DNA of 64,000 nucleotides from Bifidobacterium tissieri (GTDB lineage Bacteria > Actinomycetota > Actinomycetes > Actinomycetales > Bifidobacteriaceae): the NCBI RefSeq assembly GCF_002259645.1, contig NZ_MWWV01000012.1:87883-151882 (forward strand), written 5' to 3'. A program made the position numbers and the translations under genes. Below are positions 41,125-51,806 of the stretch, one piece after another. The first letter of the stretch is position 1, and each line of letters opens with the position of its first letter. The notes beneath the pieces were generated by a model, which was not told the origin of the DNA, did not search any database, and saw nothing but the letters and a program-made list of their open reading frames with translations.

Positions 41125-41790
41125 TCAGTCTCGGTATGCAGCCTGGGCGTTGGAGCGGATCAGGTCGATCTCGGCTGCGATGTCATCGGCACCGTATACT
41201 GCCGAGCCGGCCACGAGGACGTCGGCACCGGCTTCGGCCACGATGTGGGCGGTGTCGCGGCTGACGCCACCGTCCACCTGAATGTGGGTGTCGAGGCCAC
41301 GGCGGGTGATCTCATCGCGCAGACGACGGGTCTTGGCCATCTGGTTGGCGAGGAACTTCTGCCCGCCGAAACCGGGTTCGACGGTCATGATCAGAATCAT
41401 GTCGAACTCGTCGAGGATGTCGAACAGCGGCTCGACCGGTTCGGCGGGACGGACGGCGAAGCAGGCCTTGCATCCCATGTCGCGCAGCTGACGGGCCAGA
41501 CGGACGGGAGCGTGGGTGGCACCCATGTGGAAGGTCACCGACTGGGCTCCGCACTTGGCGAATTCAGGGGCCCAACGATCCGGGTCCTCGATCATCAGAT
41601 GCACGTCGACAGGCAGCGGGCTGACTTCGCAGATGCGCTTGACGATGGGCTCGCCCAGCGTCAGATTGGGGACGAAATGATGGTCCATCACATCGACATG
41701 GACCAGATCGGCATTGGCAATCGCATGAAGATCGCGTTCGAGATTGCAAAAATCCGCGGATAGGATGCTTGGTGCAATTTGAATCGTCAT
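41125..41790 (-). CDS. rpe: Ribulose-phosphate 3-epimerase
   Basis: 221 residues from ATG 41790; ATG 41799 also fits. [46 protein letters not shown] and QVDGGVS are all Rpe motifs with the metal-binding His/Asp residues. It interconverts ribulose-5-P and xylulose-5-P, the substrate of the bifid-shunt phosphoketolase. Confidence 0.95.
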   Translation of the reverse strand: MTIQIAPSILSADFCNLERDLHAIANADLVHVDVMDHHFVPNLTLGEPIVKRICEVSPLPVDVHLMIEDPDRWAPEFAKCGAQSVTFHMGATHAPVRLARQLRDMGCKACFAVRPAEPVEPLFDILDEFDMILIMTVEPGFGGQKFLANQMAKTRRLRDEITRRGLDTHIQVDGGVSRDTAHIVAEAGADVLVAGSAVYGADDIAAEIDLIRSNAQAAYRD

Positions 41791-41859
41791 ATGACCCATT
41801 CTAGGGATGCAGAACGACGATTGGGCGCTCATTTCCCCGCTTCTTCTCGGTATTTGGCA

Positions 41860-42792
41860 TCATCGACCGTTTCCCGATGCCTTTTCAGCGGACTGTTCGA
41901 CCGCCATGCGCTCGCGTTCCTCCGCGGTGACCTCGACCAGATGACGGGACAACACCGCCGTGCCGCTCCCCTTTCGCCACAGCAGCACGAACAGCACGCC
42001 GCCGAGGATGAACACCAGGATCGCGGTCCACACGTTGATACGCAGCCCCAGAATGATGGTCGAATAGTTGATGCGCAGCATTTCGATCCACGTACGGCCA
42101 AGGCCATACCACATCAGATACATCGCAAACTGCTGGCCTGCTTTGAGCGTACCGGTCAGACGGCGACCGATCATCACGATCAACGCGGCACCGACCAGGT
42201 TCCAGATCATCTCATACAGGAACGTGGGATGGAACAGCGTGCCCACCGGGCAGGGCTGTCCATCGTAGCAGACCTGCGTCTTGCCGATGGCGTCGGCATC
42301 ATTGAGGGCCAGTCCCCACGGCAGGGTGGTCGGCTTGCCGTACAGCTCCTGATTGAACCAGTTGCCAAGACGCCCCACGGCCTGCGCGACCATGAGTCCC
42401 GGTGCGAGCGCGTCGGCGAGTAGCGCGAATGGATACTTCTTGTGTCGGCACCACAGGAATGCTCCCAGCGCGCCGAACAGGATACCGCCGAAGATGGCCA
42501 TGCCGCCCTCCCACACCTTGACGATGTTGATCAGGTTGCCGGTCGGGGGGAAATAGGCGCTGGGCGTGGTGATGCAGTGATACAGGCGAGCGCCGATGAG
42601 GCCGCTTGGTACGGCGACGAGTGTGGTGTCGAGTACTTGGTCGAAGGTGCCTCCGTATCGTTTCCATCGGGTTGTCAGGATCCAGACGGCGAGGCAGATG
42701 CCGATCAGGATGCAGATCGCGTACATGTGGATGGTGAGTGGTCCGATGTGGAATTCGGAGAATGTTGGTGATGGGATGGACGCCAGATTCAT
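41860..42792 (-). CDS. lgt: Phosphatidylglycerol-prolipoprotein diacylglyceryl transferase
   Basis: 310 residues from ATG 42792. Seven membrane segments and the Lgt signature GRLGNWFNQELYG are clear, along with the RLYHCITT region. Lgt transfers diacylglyceryl from phosphatidylglycerol to the lipobox Cys, the first step of lipoprotein maturation; the solute-binding lipoprotein at 58063 is a potential client. A charged C-terminus (HLVEVTAEERERMAVEQ) follows. Confidence 0.95.
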   Translation of the reverse strand: MNLASIPSPTFSEFHIGPLTIHMYAICILIGICLAVWILTTRWKRYGGTFDQVLDTTLVAVPSGLIGARLYHCITTPSAYFPPTGNLINIVKVWEGGMAIFGGILFGALGAFLWCRHKKYPFALLADALAPGLMVAQAVGRLGNWFNQELYGKPTTLPWGLALNDADAIGKTQVCYDGQPCPVGTLFHPTFLYEMIWNLVGAALIVMIGRRLTGTLKAGQQFAMYLMWYGLGRTWIEMLRINYSTIILGLRINVWTAILVFILGGVLFVLLWRKGSGTAVLSRHLVEVTAEERERMAVEQSAEKASGNGR

Positions 42793-42823
42793 CGTGCCTC
42801 TGCTTGTTGATCGGTGATATGCG

Positions 42824-42856
42824 TGCGGCGACCGTAGGATTGCCACGGTCGCCGCA
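42824..42856 (-). terminator. Hairpin after trpA
   Basis: TGCGGCGACCGT and ACGGTCGCCGCA form a perfect 12-bp stem over a 9-base loop on the trpA 3' side. No strong T-run. Confidence 0.55.
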
Positions 42857-42885
42857 GTGTTGTCATGGGGTGGGTTGCGTGTCCG

Positions 42886-43755
42886 CTAGCGAGCGCGGCG
42901 GATGCCTTCGGCGAGTTCGTCGGTTTTGGCGGCGAGGTTGCGGAGGCCTTCGTTGGTGTCGCGTGCGGTTGTGTTGTCGTCGTTGAGTAGGGTGTGGACG
43001 AGGGCGGATCCGACGATGACGCCGTCGGCGTAGGCTCCGACTGTTGCTGCTTGGTCGGCGGTGGAGACGCCGATGCCGACGCATACGTGTGATGCTCCGG
43101 CTTGGCGTGTGCGTTCGACGAGGTGTTCGGGTGAGGAGCTGATGGTGGCTCGTTCTCCGGTGACTCCCATGCGGGAGGCTGCGTAGACGAATCCTCGTGC
43201 GTTGCGGGCTACGATGGCGAGTCGTTCGTCGGAGGAGTCCGGGGAGACGAGGAAGATGCGGTCGAGTCCGTGTCGGTCGGAGGCTTCGATCCATTCGCCT
43301 GCTTCGTCGGGGATGAGGTCGGGGGTGATGAGGCCTGCTCCGCCGGCGTTTTCGAAGTCGGTGGCGAATCGTTCGACGCCGTAATGGTAGATGAGGTTCC
43401 AGTAGCTCATGATGAGGGGGACGCCGCCGGCGTTGGCTACGGTTTCGACTGCCTTGAATACGTTGGTGATGCTTTCGCCGTTGTTCAGGGCGATTTGGCT
43501 GGCTGCCTGGATGACGGGGCCGTCCATGACTGGGTCGGAGTATGGGAGTCCGATTTCGACGGCGTCGACGCCGTGTTCGACCATGGTGCGGAGTGCGTCG
43601 AGGGAGGTGTCGGGGTTGGGGAATCCGTAGGGCAGGTAGCCGATGAAGGCGGGCCTGTTGTCGGCTCGCAGTGTGGTGAACATTGTTTCCGTTGGGCTGG
43701 GCTTGTGGCTGATGCCCAGGGGCTGTCCTGATGGTGTGGTTGTTGCGTTGGTCAT
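42886..43755 (-). CDS. trpA: Tryptophan synthase alpha subunit
   Basis: 289 residues from ATG 43755 (AAGGAACG upstream). AFIGYLPYGFPNPD, VDAVEIGLPYSDPVMDGPVIQAA and the later CVGIGVSTADQA block match TrpA, including the active-site Glu and Asp. The alpha subunit splits indole-3-glycerol phosphate and passes indole to TrpB. It lies 41 bases after the trpCB fusion, so subunits are co-expressed. Confidence 0.95.
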   Translation of the reverse strand: MTNATTTPSGQPLGISHKPSPTETMFTTLRADNRPAFIGYLPYGFPNPDTSLDALRTMVEHGVDAVEIGLPYSDPVMDGPVIQAASQIALNNGESITNVFKAVETVANAGGVPLIMSYWNLIYHYGVERFATDFENAGGAGLITPDLIPDEAGEWIEASDRHGLDRIFLVSPDSSDERLAIVARNARGFVYAASRMGVTGERATISSSPEHLVERTRQAGASHVCVGIGVSTADQAATVGAYADGVIVGSALVHTLLNDDNTTARDTNEGLRNLAAKTDELAEGIRRAR

Positions 43756-43796
43756 GTTCGCGTTCCTTGTTCTGGCCGTTCTGGCCGTGTCTGTCT

Positions 43797-45884
43797 TCAG
43801 GCGATGGTGTTGCCGTGTGCTCCGGTGACGTCGAGGGCGGCGGCCTGGTCGTCGGTCAGGTATCCGAACCATTTGCCGGCGGTGGCCATGTCCTTGTCGC
43901 CTCGGCCGGAGATGTTGACGATCATCACGGCTTTGTCGTATCCCTTGTTCTTGAGGTCGGCGGCGGCCTTGTAGGCGCCGGCGACGGCGTGGGAGGATTC
44001 GATGGCGGGAATGATGCCTTCGGTCTGGCTCAGGTCGCGGAATGCGTTCATGGCTTCCTCGTCGGTGGCCCAGCTGTAGTTGACACGGCCGATGTCCTTG
44101 AGCCATGCGTGTTCGGGGCCGACGGAGGCGTAGTCGAGGCCTGCGGAGATGGAGTAGGTGTCGAGGGTTTGGCCTTCGTCGGTTTCGAGCAGGTAGCTTT
44201 TTGCGCCTTGGAACATGCCGAGCTGGCCGGTGCCGGGGGCGAAGCGGATGGCGTGTTTGCCGGATTCGGGTCCGTTGCCGCCGGCTTCGTACCCGTACAG
44301 GTTGACGCGGTCGTCGTCGAGGAATGCGTTCATGATGCCGATGGCGTTGGAACCTCCGCCCACGCATGCGCAGATCGCGTCCGGGTGGTCGATGCCGTAC
44401 CAGTCCTGGAGTTGTTCCTTGGCTTCTTCTCCGATGATCTTCTGGAAGTCTCGGACCATGGCGGGGAATGGGTGGGGGCCTGCTACGGTGCCGAGGAGGT
44501 AGTGGGTGTCCTTGACGTTGGTGACCCAGTCTCGCAGGGCTTCGTTGATGGCGTCCTTGAGGATCTTGTCGCCGAGGGTGACTTCGACGACTTCGGCGCC
44601 GAGCATGCGCATGCGGGCCACGTTGAGCGCCTGACGGCGGGCGTCGACCTGTCCCATGTAGATGCGGCATTTGAGGCCAAGCATTGCGCATACGGTGGCG
44701 GTGGCCACGCCGTGCTGTCCGGCACCGGTTTCGGCGATCACGCGGGTCTTGCCCATGCGCTTGACCAGCAGGGCCTGTCCCAGGGCGTTGTTGATCTTGT
44801 GCGCACCGGTGTGGTTCAGGTCCTCACGCTTAAGGAAGATGCGGGCGTCGAGTCCGGTCTTCTCCCGCACGAGGGCCGCGAATCGCGGTGCTTCGGTCAG
44901 TGGGCTTGGACGGCCGACGTAACGCTGTTGCAGCGTCATGAACTCCTTGTGGAATTCCGGATCAGCCTTCGCCTCTTCGTACACATGTTCGAGTTCATCC
45001 AGTGCGGTGATCAGGGCCTCGGGCACGTACCTGCCGCCGAACTGGCCCCAGTACGGTCCCTGATGTTCGCTCAATGGCGTGGTCTCGGATGCTTTCACTC
45101 TTGCTCCTGCCTTCACTAGTCGTTCCACTGCAAGCTGATGATCGTCGGCGGTGGCCACCCCCTCGCCCACCAGTACCGCGTCGGCACCGGCACGACCATA
45201 GTCCTCCACTTCCACGGCACCGAACACGCCGGACTCCGCGACACGAATCACGTCATCGGGCAGATCGGCCGCCAGCTCACTGTACTTGTGCACATCCACG
45301 CGGAGGTTCTTGAGGTTGCGCGCATTGATGCCGATCACCTTGGCACCGGCGGCGACGGCACGGGAGATCTCCTCACGCGTATGGGTCTCCACCAGCACGG
45401 TCATGTTCAGGTCATGGGCGAGCGCGATGAGATGACGCAGCGTGTCATCGGCGAGCGCGGCGACGATGAGCAGCACCATGTCGGCGCCGTGGGCGCGTGC
45501 CTCGTAGATCTGGTAGTCGGTGACGATGAAGTCCTTGCGCAGTACGGGAATGTGTACTGCGGCGCGGACCTTGTCGAGGTCGTCCAGGGATCCGAGGAAG
45601 CGGCGTCCCTCGGTCAGTACGGAGATCGCGCTGGCTCCTCCGCGTTCGTATTCGCGGGCCAGGGCCGCGGGGTCAGGGATGTCGCTCAGGTGTCCTTTGG
45701 ACGGCGAGGCTCGCTTGATCTCCGCGATCACGGGGATGCCGTCGGCGCGCTTGAGCCATCGGACCGCGTCGATCGGGGCGGGGGCCGTCATGGCGGCCTG
45801 CCGCACTTCCTTCAGCGATACGGTGCGCTCGCGGGACTGCTGGTCCTCCAGTGCGCCCGCTACCAATTCGTCCAATACCGACAT
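43797..45884 (-). CDS. Fused indole-3-glycerol phosphate synthase / tryptophan synthase beta (TrpC-TrpB)
   Basis: 695 residues, ATG preceded by AAAGGAG. Residues about 1-265 are TrpC ([51 protein letters not shown]). After a short linker ([11 protein letters not shown]) residues about 275-695 are Trp[15 protein letters not shown], the PLP-lysine block [26 protein letters not shown] and GGGSNAIG. The fusion puts consecutive tryptophan steps on one chain, with TrpA needed between them. Catalytic residues of both halves appear intact. Confidence 0.95.
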   Translation of the reverse strand: MSVLDELVAGALEDQQSRERTVSLKEVRQAAMTAPAPIDAVRWLKRADGIPVIAEIKRASPSKGHLSDIPDPAALAREYERGGASAISVLTEGRRFLGSLDDLDKVRAAVHIPVLRKDFIVTDYQIYEARAHGADMVLLIVAALADDTLRHLIALAHDLNMTVLVETHTREEISRAVAAGAKVIGINARNLKNLRVDVHKYSELAADLPDDVIRVAESGVFGAVEVEDYGRAGADAVLVGEGVATADDHQLAVERLVKAGARVKASETTPLSEHQGPYWGQFGGRYVPEALITALDELEHVYEEAKADPEFHKEFMTLQQRYVGRPSPLTEAPRFAALVREKTGLDARIFLKREDLNHTGAHKINNALGQALLVKRMGKTRVIAETGAGQHGVATATVCAMLGLKCRIYMGQVDARRQALNVARMRMLGAEVVEVTLGDKILKDAINEALRDWVTNVKDTHYLLGTVAGPHPFPAMVRDFQKIIGEEAKEQLQDWYGIDHPDAICACVGGGSNAIGIMNAFLDDDRVNLYGYEAGGNGPESGKHAIRFAPGTGQLGMFQGAKSYLLETDEGQTLDTYSISAGLDYASVGPEHAWLKDIGRVNYSWATDEEAMNAFRDLSQTEGIIPAIESSHAVAGAYKAAADLKNKGYDKAVMIVNISGRGDKDMATAGKWFGYLTDDQAAALDVTGAHGNTIA

Positions 45885-45977
45885 GGTTCTCCTTTAGCGA
45901 GCTTTCGTGTTGACACCCTTCTTATAGCACAGTTTGCGGGGGTGTTCGCACGATTGTCTTATTTGCTCGTATTGCTC

Positions 45978-47543
45978 TTATTTGACGGTTTTCAGTTGTG
46001 CGGCGATCTGTACGGCTTCGACGGAGGCTTCGGCCTTGTTGCGGGTCTCCTGCCATTCGTTGGCGGGGACGGAGTCGAGCACGATGCCGGCACCGGCCTG
46101 CACGCTGGCCTCGTGGTCGCGGAGGAAGGCGGTGCGAATGGCGATGGCCATGTCCATGTTGCCGGAGAAGTCGAAGTATCCGACGGTGCCGCCGTAGATG
46201 CCGCGGTCCGCGGGTTCGATCTCGTCGATGATCTCCACGGCGCGGGGCTTGGGGGCTCCGGACAGGGTGCCTGCGGGGAATGCGGAGGTGAACACGTCGA
46301 ATGCGGTCATGTCCTGATGCACCTTGCCGGTGACCGTGGAGCAGATGTGCATGATGTGGCTGAACCGTTTGATGTCCATGAGGGAGACGACCTCAACGCT
46401 GCTGGGGTCGCAGACGCGGGAGAGGTCGTTGCGGGCCAGGTCGACCAGCATGATGTGTTCGCTGCGCTCCTTGGGGTCCTCCAGTAGTTCGCGGGCGAGT
46501 CGTGCGTCCTCCTCCGGCGTGGCGCCGCGGGGGCGGGAGCCGGCGATCGGGAAGGTCATCGCATGACCGTCCTCGACTTTGATCAGGGTTTCCGGACTGG
46601 AGCCGATGACGTTGAAGTCCCTGCCCTGCGCGTCGGTCAGGGAGAAGAAGTACATGTACGGGCTGGGGTTGAGGGTGCGGAGCACACGGTAGACGTCGAA
46701 GGGGTCGGCCGGGGAGTCGATGTCCAGTCGCTGGGAGATGACCACCTGGAACACGTCGCCGTCCACGATGTGGCGTTTGGCCGTTTCGACGGCATGCTCG
46801 TAGTCCTCCTTGGCGGTGCGGAACCGCAGCTCCGGCTGGGGGACGCTGGGGTCGAGGACGTTGCCCTTGGACTCGTTGGTGACGGGAGTGGCAGCATCCC
46901 GCTGCATGCGGTCCAGACGACGTACGGCATCATCGTAGGCTTCACCTTCGCGCGTGGGCTGGTCGTCGAAGTTCACCGCGTTGGCGACCAGCCATACGGA
47001 GCCGTTCACATGATCCACCACGGCCATGTCCGTGGCGAGGGCGAGGACGGTTTCGGGCTGGCCGGTCTCGTCGGGCGCCTCGGCTCGCAGCGTCGGCTCC
47101 CAGTGTCGGATGGCATCCCAGCCGACACTGCCCACAAGACCACTGGTCAGACTGGGCAGTCCATCAACCCTTGGGGAGGTGAGCAGGCGGAGCGCGGCAT
47201 GGGCCACGTCAAGCACGTCGCCCTCCGTGGGCACGCCGGTCGGAACGGTGCCCAGCCAGTCGGCCCGCCCCTCGTTTGAACGCAGCTGCGCGATGGAGTT
47301 GACACCGATGAAGGAGTACCGGCTCCAGGAGCCGCCATATTCCGCGGACTCAAGAATGAAGGTTCCGCTCCTGCCTCGGGCGAGACGCTCATAGAAGCCG
47401 ACCGGGGTCAGCGAGTCGGCAAGCAGACGACGCACCACGGGGATCACACGATATCCCTCGGACGCGAGCGCATGGAACGTGTCACGGTCGGGCCATGTCT
47501 GCCCCCAAAGCAGGTTCCTTACGCTGGTTGTGTTCTCGCTCAT
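45978..47543 (-). CDS. trpE: Anthranilate synthase component I
   Basis: 521 residues from ATG 47543, overlapping the hisI stop (ATGA). The chorismate-binding signature is present: [13 protein letters not shown] [11 protein letters not shown], then [49 protein letters not shown] and [18 protein letters not shown]. It uses chorismate and ammonia/glutamine (TrpG partner elsewhere). N-terminal LLES-like feedback loop ([20 protein letters not shown]) is retained, so tryptophan inhibition is expected. Confidence 0.95.
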   Translation of the reverse strand: MSENTTSVRNLLWGQTWPDRDTFHALASEGYRVIPVVRRLLADSLTPVGFYERLARGRSGTFILESAEYGGSWSRYSFIGVNSIAQLRSNEGRADWLGTVPTGVPTEGDVLDVAHAALRLLTSPRVDGLPSLTSGLVGSVGWDAIRHWEPTLRAEAPDETGQPETVLALATDMAVVDHVNGSVWLVANAVNFDDQPTREGEAYDDAVRRLDRMQRDAATPVTNESKGNVLDPSVPQPELRFRTAKEDYEHAVETAKRHIVDGDVFQVVISQRLDIDSPADPFDVYRVLRTLNPSPYMYFFSLTDAQGRDFNVIGSSPETLIKVEDGHAMTFPIAGSRPRGATPEEDARLARELLEDPKERSEHIMLVDLARNDLSRVCDPSSVEVVSLMDIKRFSHIMHICSTVTGKVHQDMTAFDVFTSAFPAGTLSGAPKPRAVEIIDEIEPADRGIYGGTVGYFDFSGNMDMAIAIRTAFLRDHEASVQAGAGIVLDSVPANEWQETRNKAEASVEAVQIAAQLKTVK

Positions 47544-47962
47544 GCCCGGACCTCCTCGTTGTCGTCCTCCTGATTGCGTTCGCCGATGACCACGGGCAGT
47601 GGGCCGCCCTCGTCGAAGCAGGATCGTTTGCCGGTGTGGCAAGCTGCGCCCACCTGATCGACCTCCACCAGCAGGGCGTCGCCATCGCAGTCCAGACGGA
47701 CGCTCTTCACATACTGCCGGTGGCCGGAGGTGTCACCCTTGCGCCAGTATTCCTGTCGGGACCGGGACCAGAACGTGACCCGGCCGGTGGTGAGGGTGCG
47801 ACGGAGGGCCTCATCGTTCATGTAGCCGACCATCAGCACCTCCCTGGTGTCGTACTGCTGGATCACCGCGGCCACCAGCCCTTTGGCGTCTCGTTTCAGC
47901 CGCGCCGCGATCCTCGGGTCGAGGCCTGTGGTGTTGTCGTACTCATCCTGCTGCTGTTGCAT
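47540..47962 (-). CDS. hisI: Phosphoribosyl-AMP cyclohydrolase
   Basis: 140 residues; ATG 47962 has AAGGGAAG upstream, an ATG at 47980 is an alternative. [35 protein letters not shown] and [21 protein letters not shown] give the metal-binding Asp and Cys residues. Third histidine step. The 3' end overlaps trpE by 4 bases, tying histidine and tryptophan genes in one operon. Confidence 0.95.
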   Translation of the reverse strand: MQQQQDEYDNTTGLDPRIAARLKRDAKGLVAAVIQQYDTREVLMVGYMNDEALRRTLTTGRVTFWSRSRQEYWRKGDTSGHRQYVKSVRLDCDGDALLVEVDQVGAACHTGKRSCFDEGGPLPVVIGERNQEDDNEEVRA

Positions 47963-48043
47963 GCTGCTTCCCTTTGTCATTTCGCTCGGTCCATGGATCG
48001 TCCAGCGTATCCTCGTGACCGATATGGTCACGTGTCGTCGACG

Positions 48044-48814
48044 TCAGCGAACCGCGTACCCGTGCGCCGCCAGTTCGGCCTTGACCTCGCCGATGGTGAT
48101 CTGTCCGAAGTGGAAGACCGACGCGGCGAGTACGGCATCGGCACCGGCCTTGATCGCCGGTGGGAAATCCTCGGCCTTGCCGGCACCGCCGCTGGCGATG
48201 ATCGGAATCGACACCTCGTTGCGCACCTTCTCGATCATCTCAAGATCAAATCCGTTCTGCGTGCCGTCGGCGTCCATGGAATTCAGCAGGATCTCCCCCG
48301 CACCGAGCTGTTCGGCCCGTTTGACCCACCACAGAGCGTCGATGCCCGTGGATTTCCGACCGCCCATCGTGGTCACCTCGAACCCCGACTTCGTGTGGCG
48401 TTCGCCGCGTTCCCGTCGGGCGTCCACGGACAGGACCAGCACCTGACGGCCGAACCGGCTGGAGACGTCGCTGATCATCTGGGGATTGTTGATGGCTGCG
48501 GTATTGACGCCGACCTTGTCCGCGCCGCATCGCAACAGCATATCGACGTCGTCGACCGTGCGGACGCCACCTCCCACGGTCAGGGGGATGAACAGTTCCT
48601 CGGCGGTGCGTCGCACCACATCGTACATGGTCTGACGGTGCGAGCTCGACGCCGTCACGTCAAGGAACGTGAGCTCGTCGGCACCCTGCCGGTAATACTC
48701 CGCGGCAAGCTCCACCGGGTCTCCGGCGTCCCGCAGGTTTTCGAAGTGGACGCCCTTGACCACACGCCCAGCATCTACGTCAAGGCATGGAATGACTCTC
48801 ACCGCCAGCGACAT
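48044..48814 (-). CDS. hisF: Imidazole glycerol phosphate synthase, cyclase subunit
   Basis: 256 residues. [19 protein letters not shown] carries the first catalytic Asp, [13 protein letters not shown] the other side region, and later [11 protein letters not shown] the phosphate site. With HisH it makes imidazole glycerol phosphate and AICAR. First gene of the his-trp run, 128 bases after rlmN, where a promoter may lie. Confidence 0.95.
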   Translation of the reverse strand: MSLAVRVIPCLDVDAGRVVKGVHFENLRDAGDPVELAAEYYRQGADELTFLDVTASSSHRQTMYDVVRRTAEELFIPLTVGGGVRTVDDVDMLLRCGADKVGVNTAAINNPQMISDVSSRFGRQVLVLSVDARRERGERHTKSGFEVTTMGGRKSTGIDALWWVKRAEQLGAGEILLNSMDADGTQNGFDLEMIEKVRNEVSIPIIASGGAGKAEDFPPAIKAGADAVLAASVFHFGQITIGEVKAELAAHGYAVR

Positions 48815-48942
48815 GTTTACCCCTTTGCGCTCGTATCGTGTGCACTGGGAAACAGGTTAACGTCACTATCAGACGGTTCAGTGGTTTCATCGGGGACATG
48901 CCCACATGGTGAAACCACCGGTATGTGTCTGGTCGGCCCGGC

Positions 48943-50118
48943 TCAGGATCGGGCGTGCCGCTCCATGGTCTTGGCGGCAAGCTGTCCGCAAGCGCCATCG
49001 ATATCGGAGCCGCGCGTATCACGCAGTGTGGCGGTGATACCGGCCTTGTGAAGAATGTCGAGGAACGTACGCTCGTCCTCCGGGTCCGAGGCCGTCCACT
49101 TGGACCCCTCGATCGGGTTCAGCGGAATCGGATTGACATGCGCCCAGTCGTCACCGTAGGAGTTCAGACGATTCGCGAGCTGACGCGCATGGACGGCCTG
49201 ATCATTGATGCCCCGCATCAGTGCGTATTCAATGCTCACCCTGCGCTTGGTGGCCAGATAGTAGTCATGGGCGGCATCAAGCACCTGCGTGGTGTTGAAC
49301 CGGCGGTTCATCGGCACCAGCTCGTCACGCAGCCGATCGGTGGGCGCGTGCAGGGACACCGCCAGACGGACCGGGATGCCTTCGGCGGCGAGCTTTCTGA
49401 TACCGGGAACCACGCCCACCGTGGAGACCGTGATGTTACGCGCCGAAATGCCGAACCCCTCCGGCGCTGGAGCGCTGATCTGACGAACCGCGGACAATAC
49501 GGAACGATAGTTGCCCATGGGCTCCCCCATACCCATGAAGACGATATTGCTCAGACGTCCCGGACCGCCGGCGATATCGCCGTCCCGCATCTGGACGGCG
49601 GCGACGCGCACCTGCTCCAGGATCTCGCCGGTGGACATGTTGCGGGTGAGTCCCAGTTTGCCGGTGGCGCAGAACGGGCAACCCATGCCGCACCCCACTT
49701 GGCTGGAGATGCACAGCGTGGCGCGATTGGGGTAGCGCATGAGCACCGATTCGATGCGAGAGCCATCGAACAGGCTCCACAGGGTCTTGACGGTCAGGCC
49801 CTGATCGGCCTTCTGCTGCAGCATCGGCGTGATCAGTGTGGGGAAGAATGCCTTGGCCGCCGCCGCTCTGGCATTGGCCGGGAAATCGGTGAACTCCTCG
49901 GCATTGACATCGAAATGGGAGAAATAGTGGTTGGCAAGCTGCTTGACCCGGAATTTCGGCAGTCCAAGTTCGCCGGCCACGACGATGCGCTCCTCGGGCG
50001 TCATGTCGACGAAATGCACCGGAGGCTTGCCTCGCCGCGCATGATCCTTGGATAGGATGTCCCTGAACGCCCCGTCTGCGCCTCCTGCGGTGATGCCGGT
50101 CTCAATCTCCTCGTTCAT
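48943..50118 (-). CDS. rlmN: 23S rRNA (adenine2503-C2) methyltransferase
   Basis: 391 residues from ATG 50118 (GGGGGAGAGC upstream). Radical-SAM cluster CGMGCPFCATG, GEILEQV, VFMGMGEPMGNY, and the second substrate Cys near the end (DGACGQLA). RlmN methylates A2503 of 23S rRNA and A37 of some tRNAs. Complete and ordinary length. Confidence 0.95.
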   Translation of the reverse strand: MNEEIETGITAGGADGAFRDILSKDHARRGKPPVHFVDMTPEERIVVAGELGLPKFRVKQLANHYFSHFDVNAEEFTDFPANARAAAAKAFFPTLITPMLQQKADQGLTVKTLWSLFDGSRIESVLMRYPNRATLCISSQVGCGMGCPFCATGKLGLTRNMSTGEILEQVRVAAVQMRDGDIAGGPGRLSNIVFMGMGEPMGNYRSVLSAVRQISAPAPEGFGISARNITVSTVGVVPGIRKLAAEGIPVRLAVSLHAPTDRLRDELVPMNRRFNTTQVLDAAHDYYLATKRRVSIEYALMRGINDQAVHARQLANRLNSYGDDWAHVNPIPLNPIEGSKWTASDPEDERTFLDILHKAGITATLRDTRGSDIDGACGQLAAKTMERHARS

Positions 50119-50185
50119 GCTCTCCCCCACGTGCCTCGATATGTTGGACGTAATGCGGTTTCCAGATCGGCTATCCTATCACAGG

Positions 50186-51169
50186 TCACAGGCCGGTCGC
50201 GGCCAGCGTGATGCAGATGAACGGGGCGGCCATGAGAATGGAATCGACGCGGTCGAGCACGCCGCCATGGCCCTTGAGCAGATGCCCCATGTCCTTGATG
50301 CCCAGATCACGCTTGAGCATGGACGCGCATAGATCACCGAACGTACCCACCATGCCGACCAGTACGCCGAGCAGGAGGGGCACCCACCATCGGCTCGACC
50401 AGATCGCATGATCGTACGTGGCCAGGAAGATCACTAGCGAACCAAGGAAGCAGAACAGGATGGATCCCAGCAGACCCTCCACCGACTTCTTCGGGGAGAT
50501 GCGCGGGGACAGCTTGTGCTTGCCCATCCAGGCGCCGAACACGAGTCCTCCGATGTCGCCCAGCGACGGGACGAACACCAGGAAGAACGCATGCGCCACC
50601 GGATGTTCCCCCGTCAGCGGCAGTATGATGAAGCACGCCAGAAACGGCACGTACATCATGGTGAACAACGATACGCTGACGTTCGTCAGACGGGATACCC
50701 GATGGGATGCGGGGTCGACGTTGAATGACGAGAACTCACGCATCCGCGCATCCGAGCTCGACAGTTTCGACGCCACCGCCATGGACACGCGCTGCCCCAC
50801 CATGCTCAATCGTGTCGAGGCGGTCAGCGCCACAACGACCAGAGCGACCGAAACCGTTGCCGACATCGCGGCGATATGATTCGGGAATGCGTACGTGGAG
50901 ACCAAGGTCACGGCGGATGCCAGCCACAGCGTCAACACCGGAATGCGGATGCCCACCGTCGCGAAGTCGACGCGAAGCTCCCACAGGGCCAGAATCATAA
51001 AGACGACGACGAGGCCGACGAAGACATCGACGTTGATCAACAGGCTGGCCAGTATCAGTACGACAAGCAACGCACCCGTACCTATGGCCTGCGGCATGTT
51101 CCTGCCGGTTCGCTTGTTGATGGAGTCGATGGCCTCCTCGGCCTCCTCCTTACGTTTGGATGTGCTCAT
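50186..51169 (-). CDS. cdsA: Phosphatidate cytidylyltransferase
   Basis: 327 residues. A cytoplasmic N-terminus is followed by about eight membrane helices and a late CdsA signature (KRDLGIKDMGHLLKGHGGVLDRVDS), which matches S-x3-KR...KD...P/GHGG-x2-DR. It makes CDP-diacylglycerol from CTP and phosphatidate. The usual frr-cdsA-rlmN order is seen. Confidence 0.93.
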   Translation of the reverse strand: MSTSKRKEEAEEAIDSINKRTGRNMPQAIGTGALLVVLILASLLINVDVFVGLVVVFMILALWELRVDFATVGIRIPVLTLWLASAVTLVSTYAFPNHIAAMSATVSVALVVVALTASTRLSMVGQRVSMAVASKLSSSDARMREFSSFNVDPASHRVSRLTNVSVSLFTMMYVPFLACFIILPLTGEHPVAHAFFLVFVPSLGDIGGLVFGAWMGKHKLSPRISPKKSVEGLLGSILFCFLGSLVIFLATYDHAIWSSRWWVPLLLGVLVGMVGTFGDLCASMLKRDLGIKDMGHLLKGHGGVLDRVDSILMAAPFICITLAATGL

Positions 51170-51190
51170 TGCAGCGATGGTGTAGTCCGA

Positions 51191-51745
51191 TCAGACCTCA
51201 AGGATTTCCTTCTCCTTGGCGGCGAACAGCGCATCGATCTCGTCCGTGACCTTCTTGGTCGCCTTGTCGAGATCCTTCTGCAGACGGTTGCCCTCGTCCT
51301 CGCCCATGTCGCCATCCTTGACAGCGGCCTCGATGGACTCCTTGGCCTTGCGGCGGATGTTGCGAATGGCGACCTTGCCGTCCTCGGCCTTGCCCTTGGC
51401 GAGCTTGACGTACTCCTTGCGACGGTCCTCGGTCAGTTCGGGAAGGGTGACTCGGATCACGTTGCCGTCACGGTTCGGGTTCACACCAAGATCGGAGTCG
51501 CGCAACGCCTTCTCGACGGCGGACGCCTGCGACACGTCGAACGGGGTGATGGCGAGGGTGCGGGGCTCGGGAACGCCGATGGTCGCCATCTGCTTGAGCG
51601 GAGTCGGAGCGCCGTAATAGTCCACCACGATGCCATTGAGCAGCGCCGGGTTGGCACGGCCGGTGCGGATGCCCGCGAAGTTCTCCTTGGTGGACTCGAC
51701 CGTCCTGCCCATCTGCGTGGTCGCCTGATCGACGATGGTTGCCAT
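51191..51745 (-). CDS. frr: Ribosome recycling factor
   Basis: 184 residues. TVESTKENFAGIRTGRANPALL, YYGAPTPLKQMATIGVPEPR and NVIRVTLPELTEDRRKEYVK are RRF hallmarks. With EF-G it splits post-termination ribosomes. Follows pyrH as in most bacteria. Confidence 0.96.
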   Translation of the reverse strand: MATIVDQATTQMGRTVESTKENFAGIRTGRANPALLNGIVVDYYGAPTPLKQMATIGVPEPRTLAITPFDVSQASAVEKALRDSDLGVNPNRDGNVIRVTLPELTEDRRKEYVKLAKGKAEDGKVAIRNIRRKAKESIEAAVKDGDMGEDEGNRLQKDLDKATKKVTDEIDALFAAKEKEILEV

Positions 51746-51806
51746 ATTGTCTCCTTAATGACGGTACGCCAGCGGCGTACAATTGAAATCTTCTCTGGGT
51801 GCCGGA

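Noticed and set aside
43731..45119. + strand frame of 462 codons opposite trpCB
   Set aside because: Mirror of an unmistakable TrpB coding sequence.
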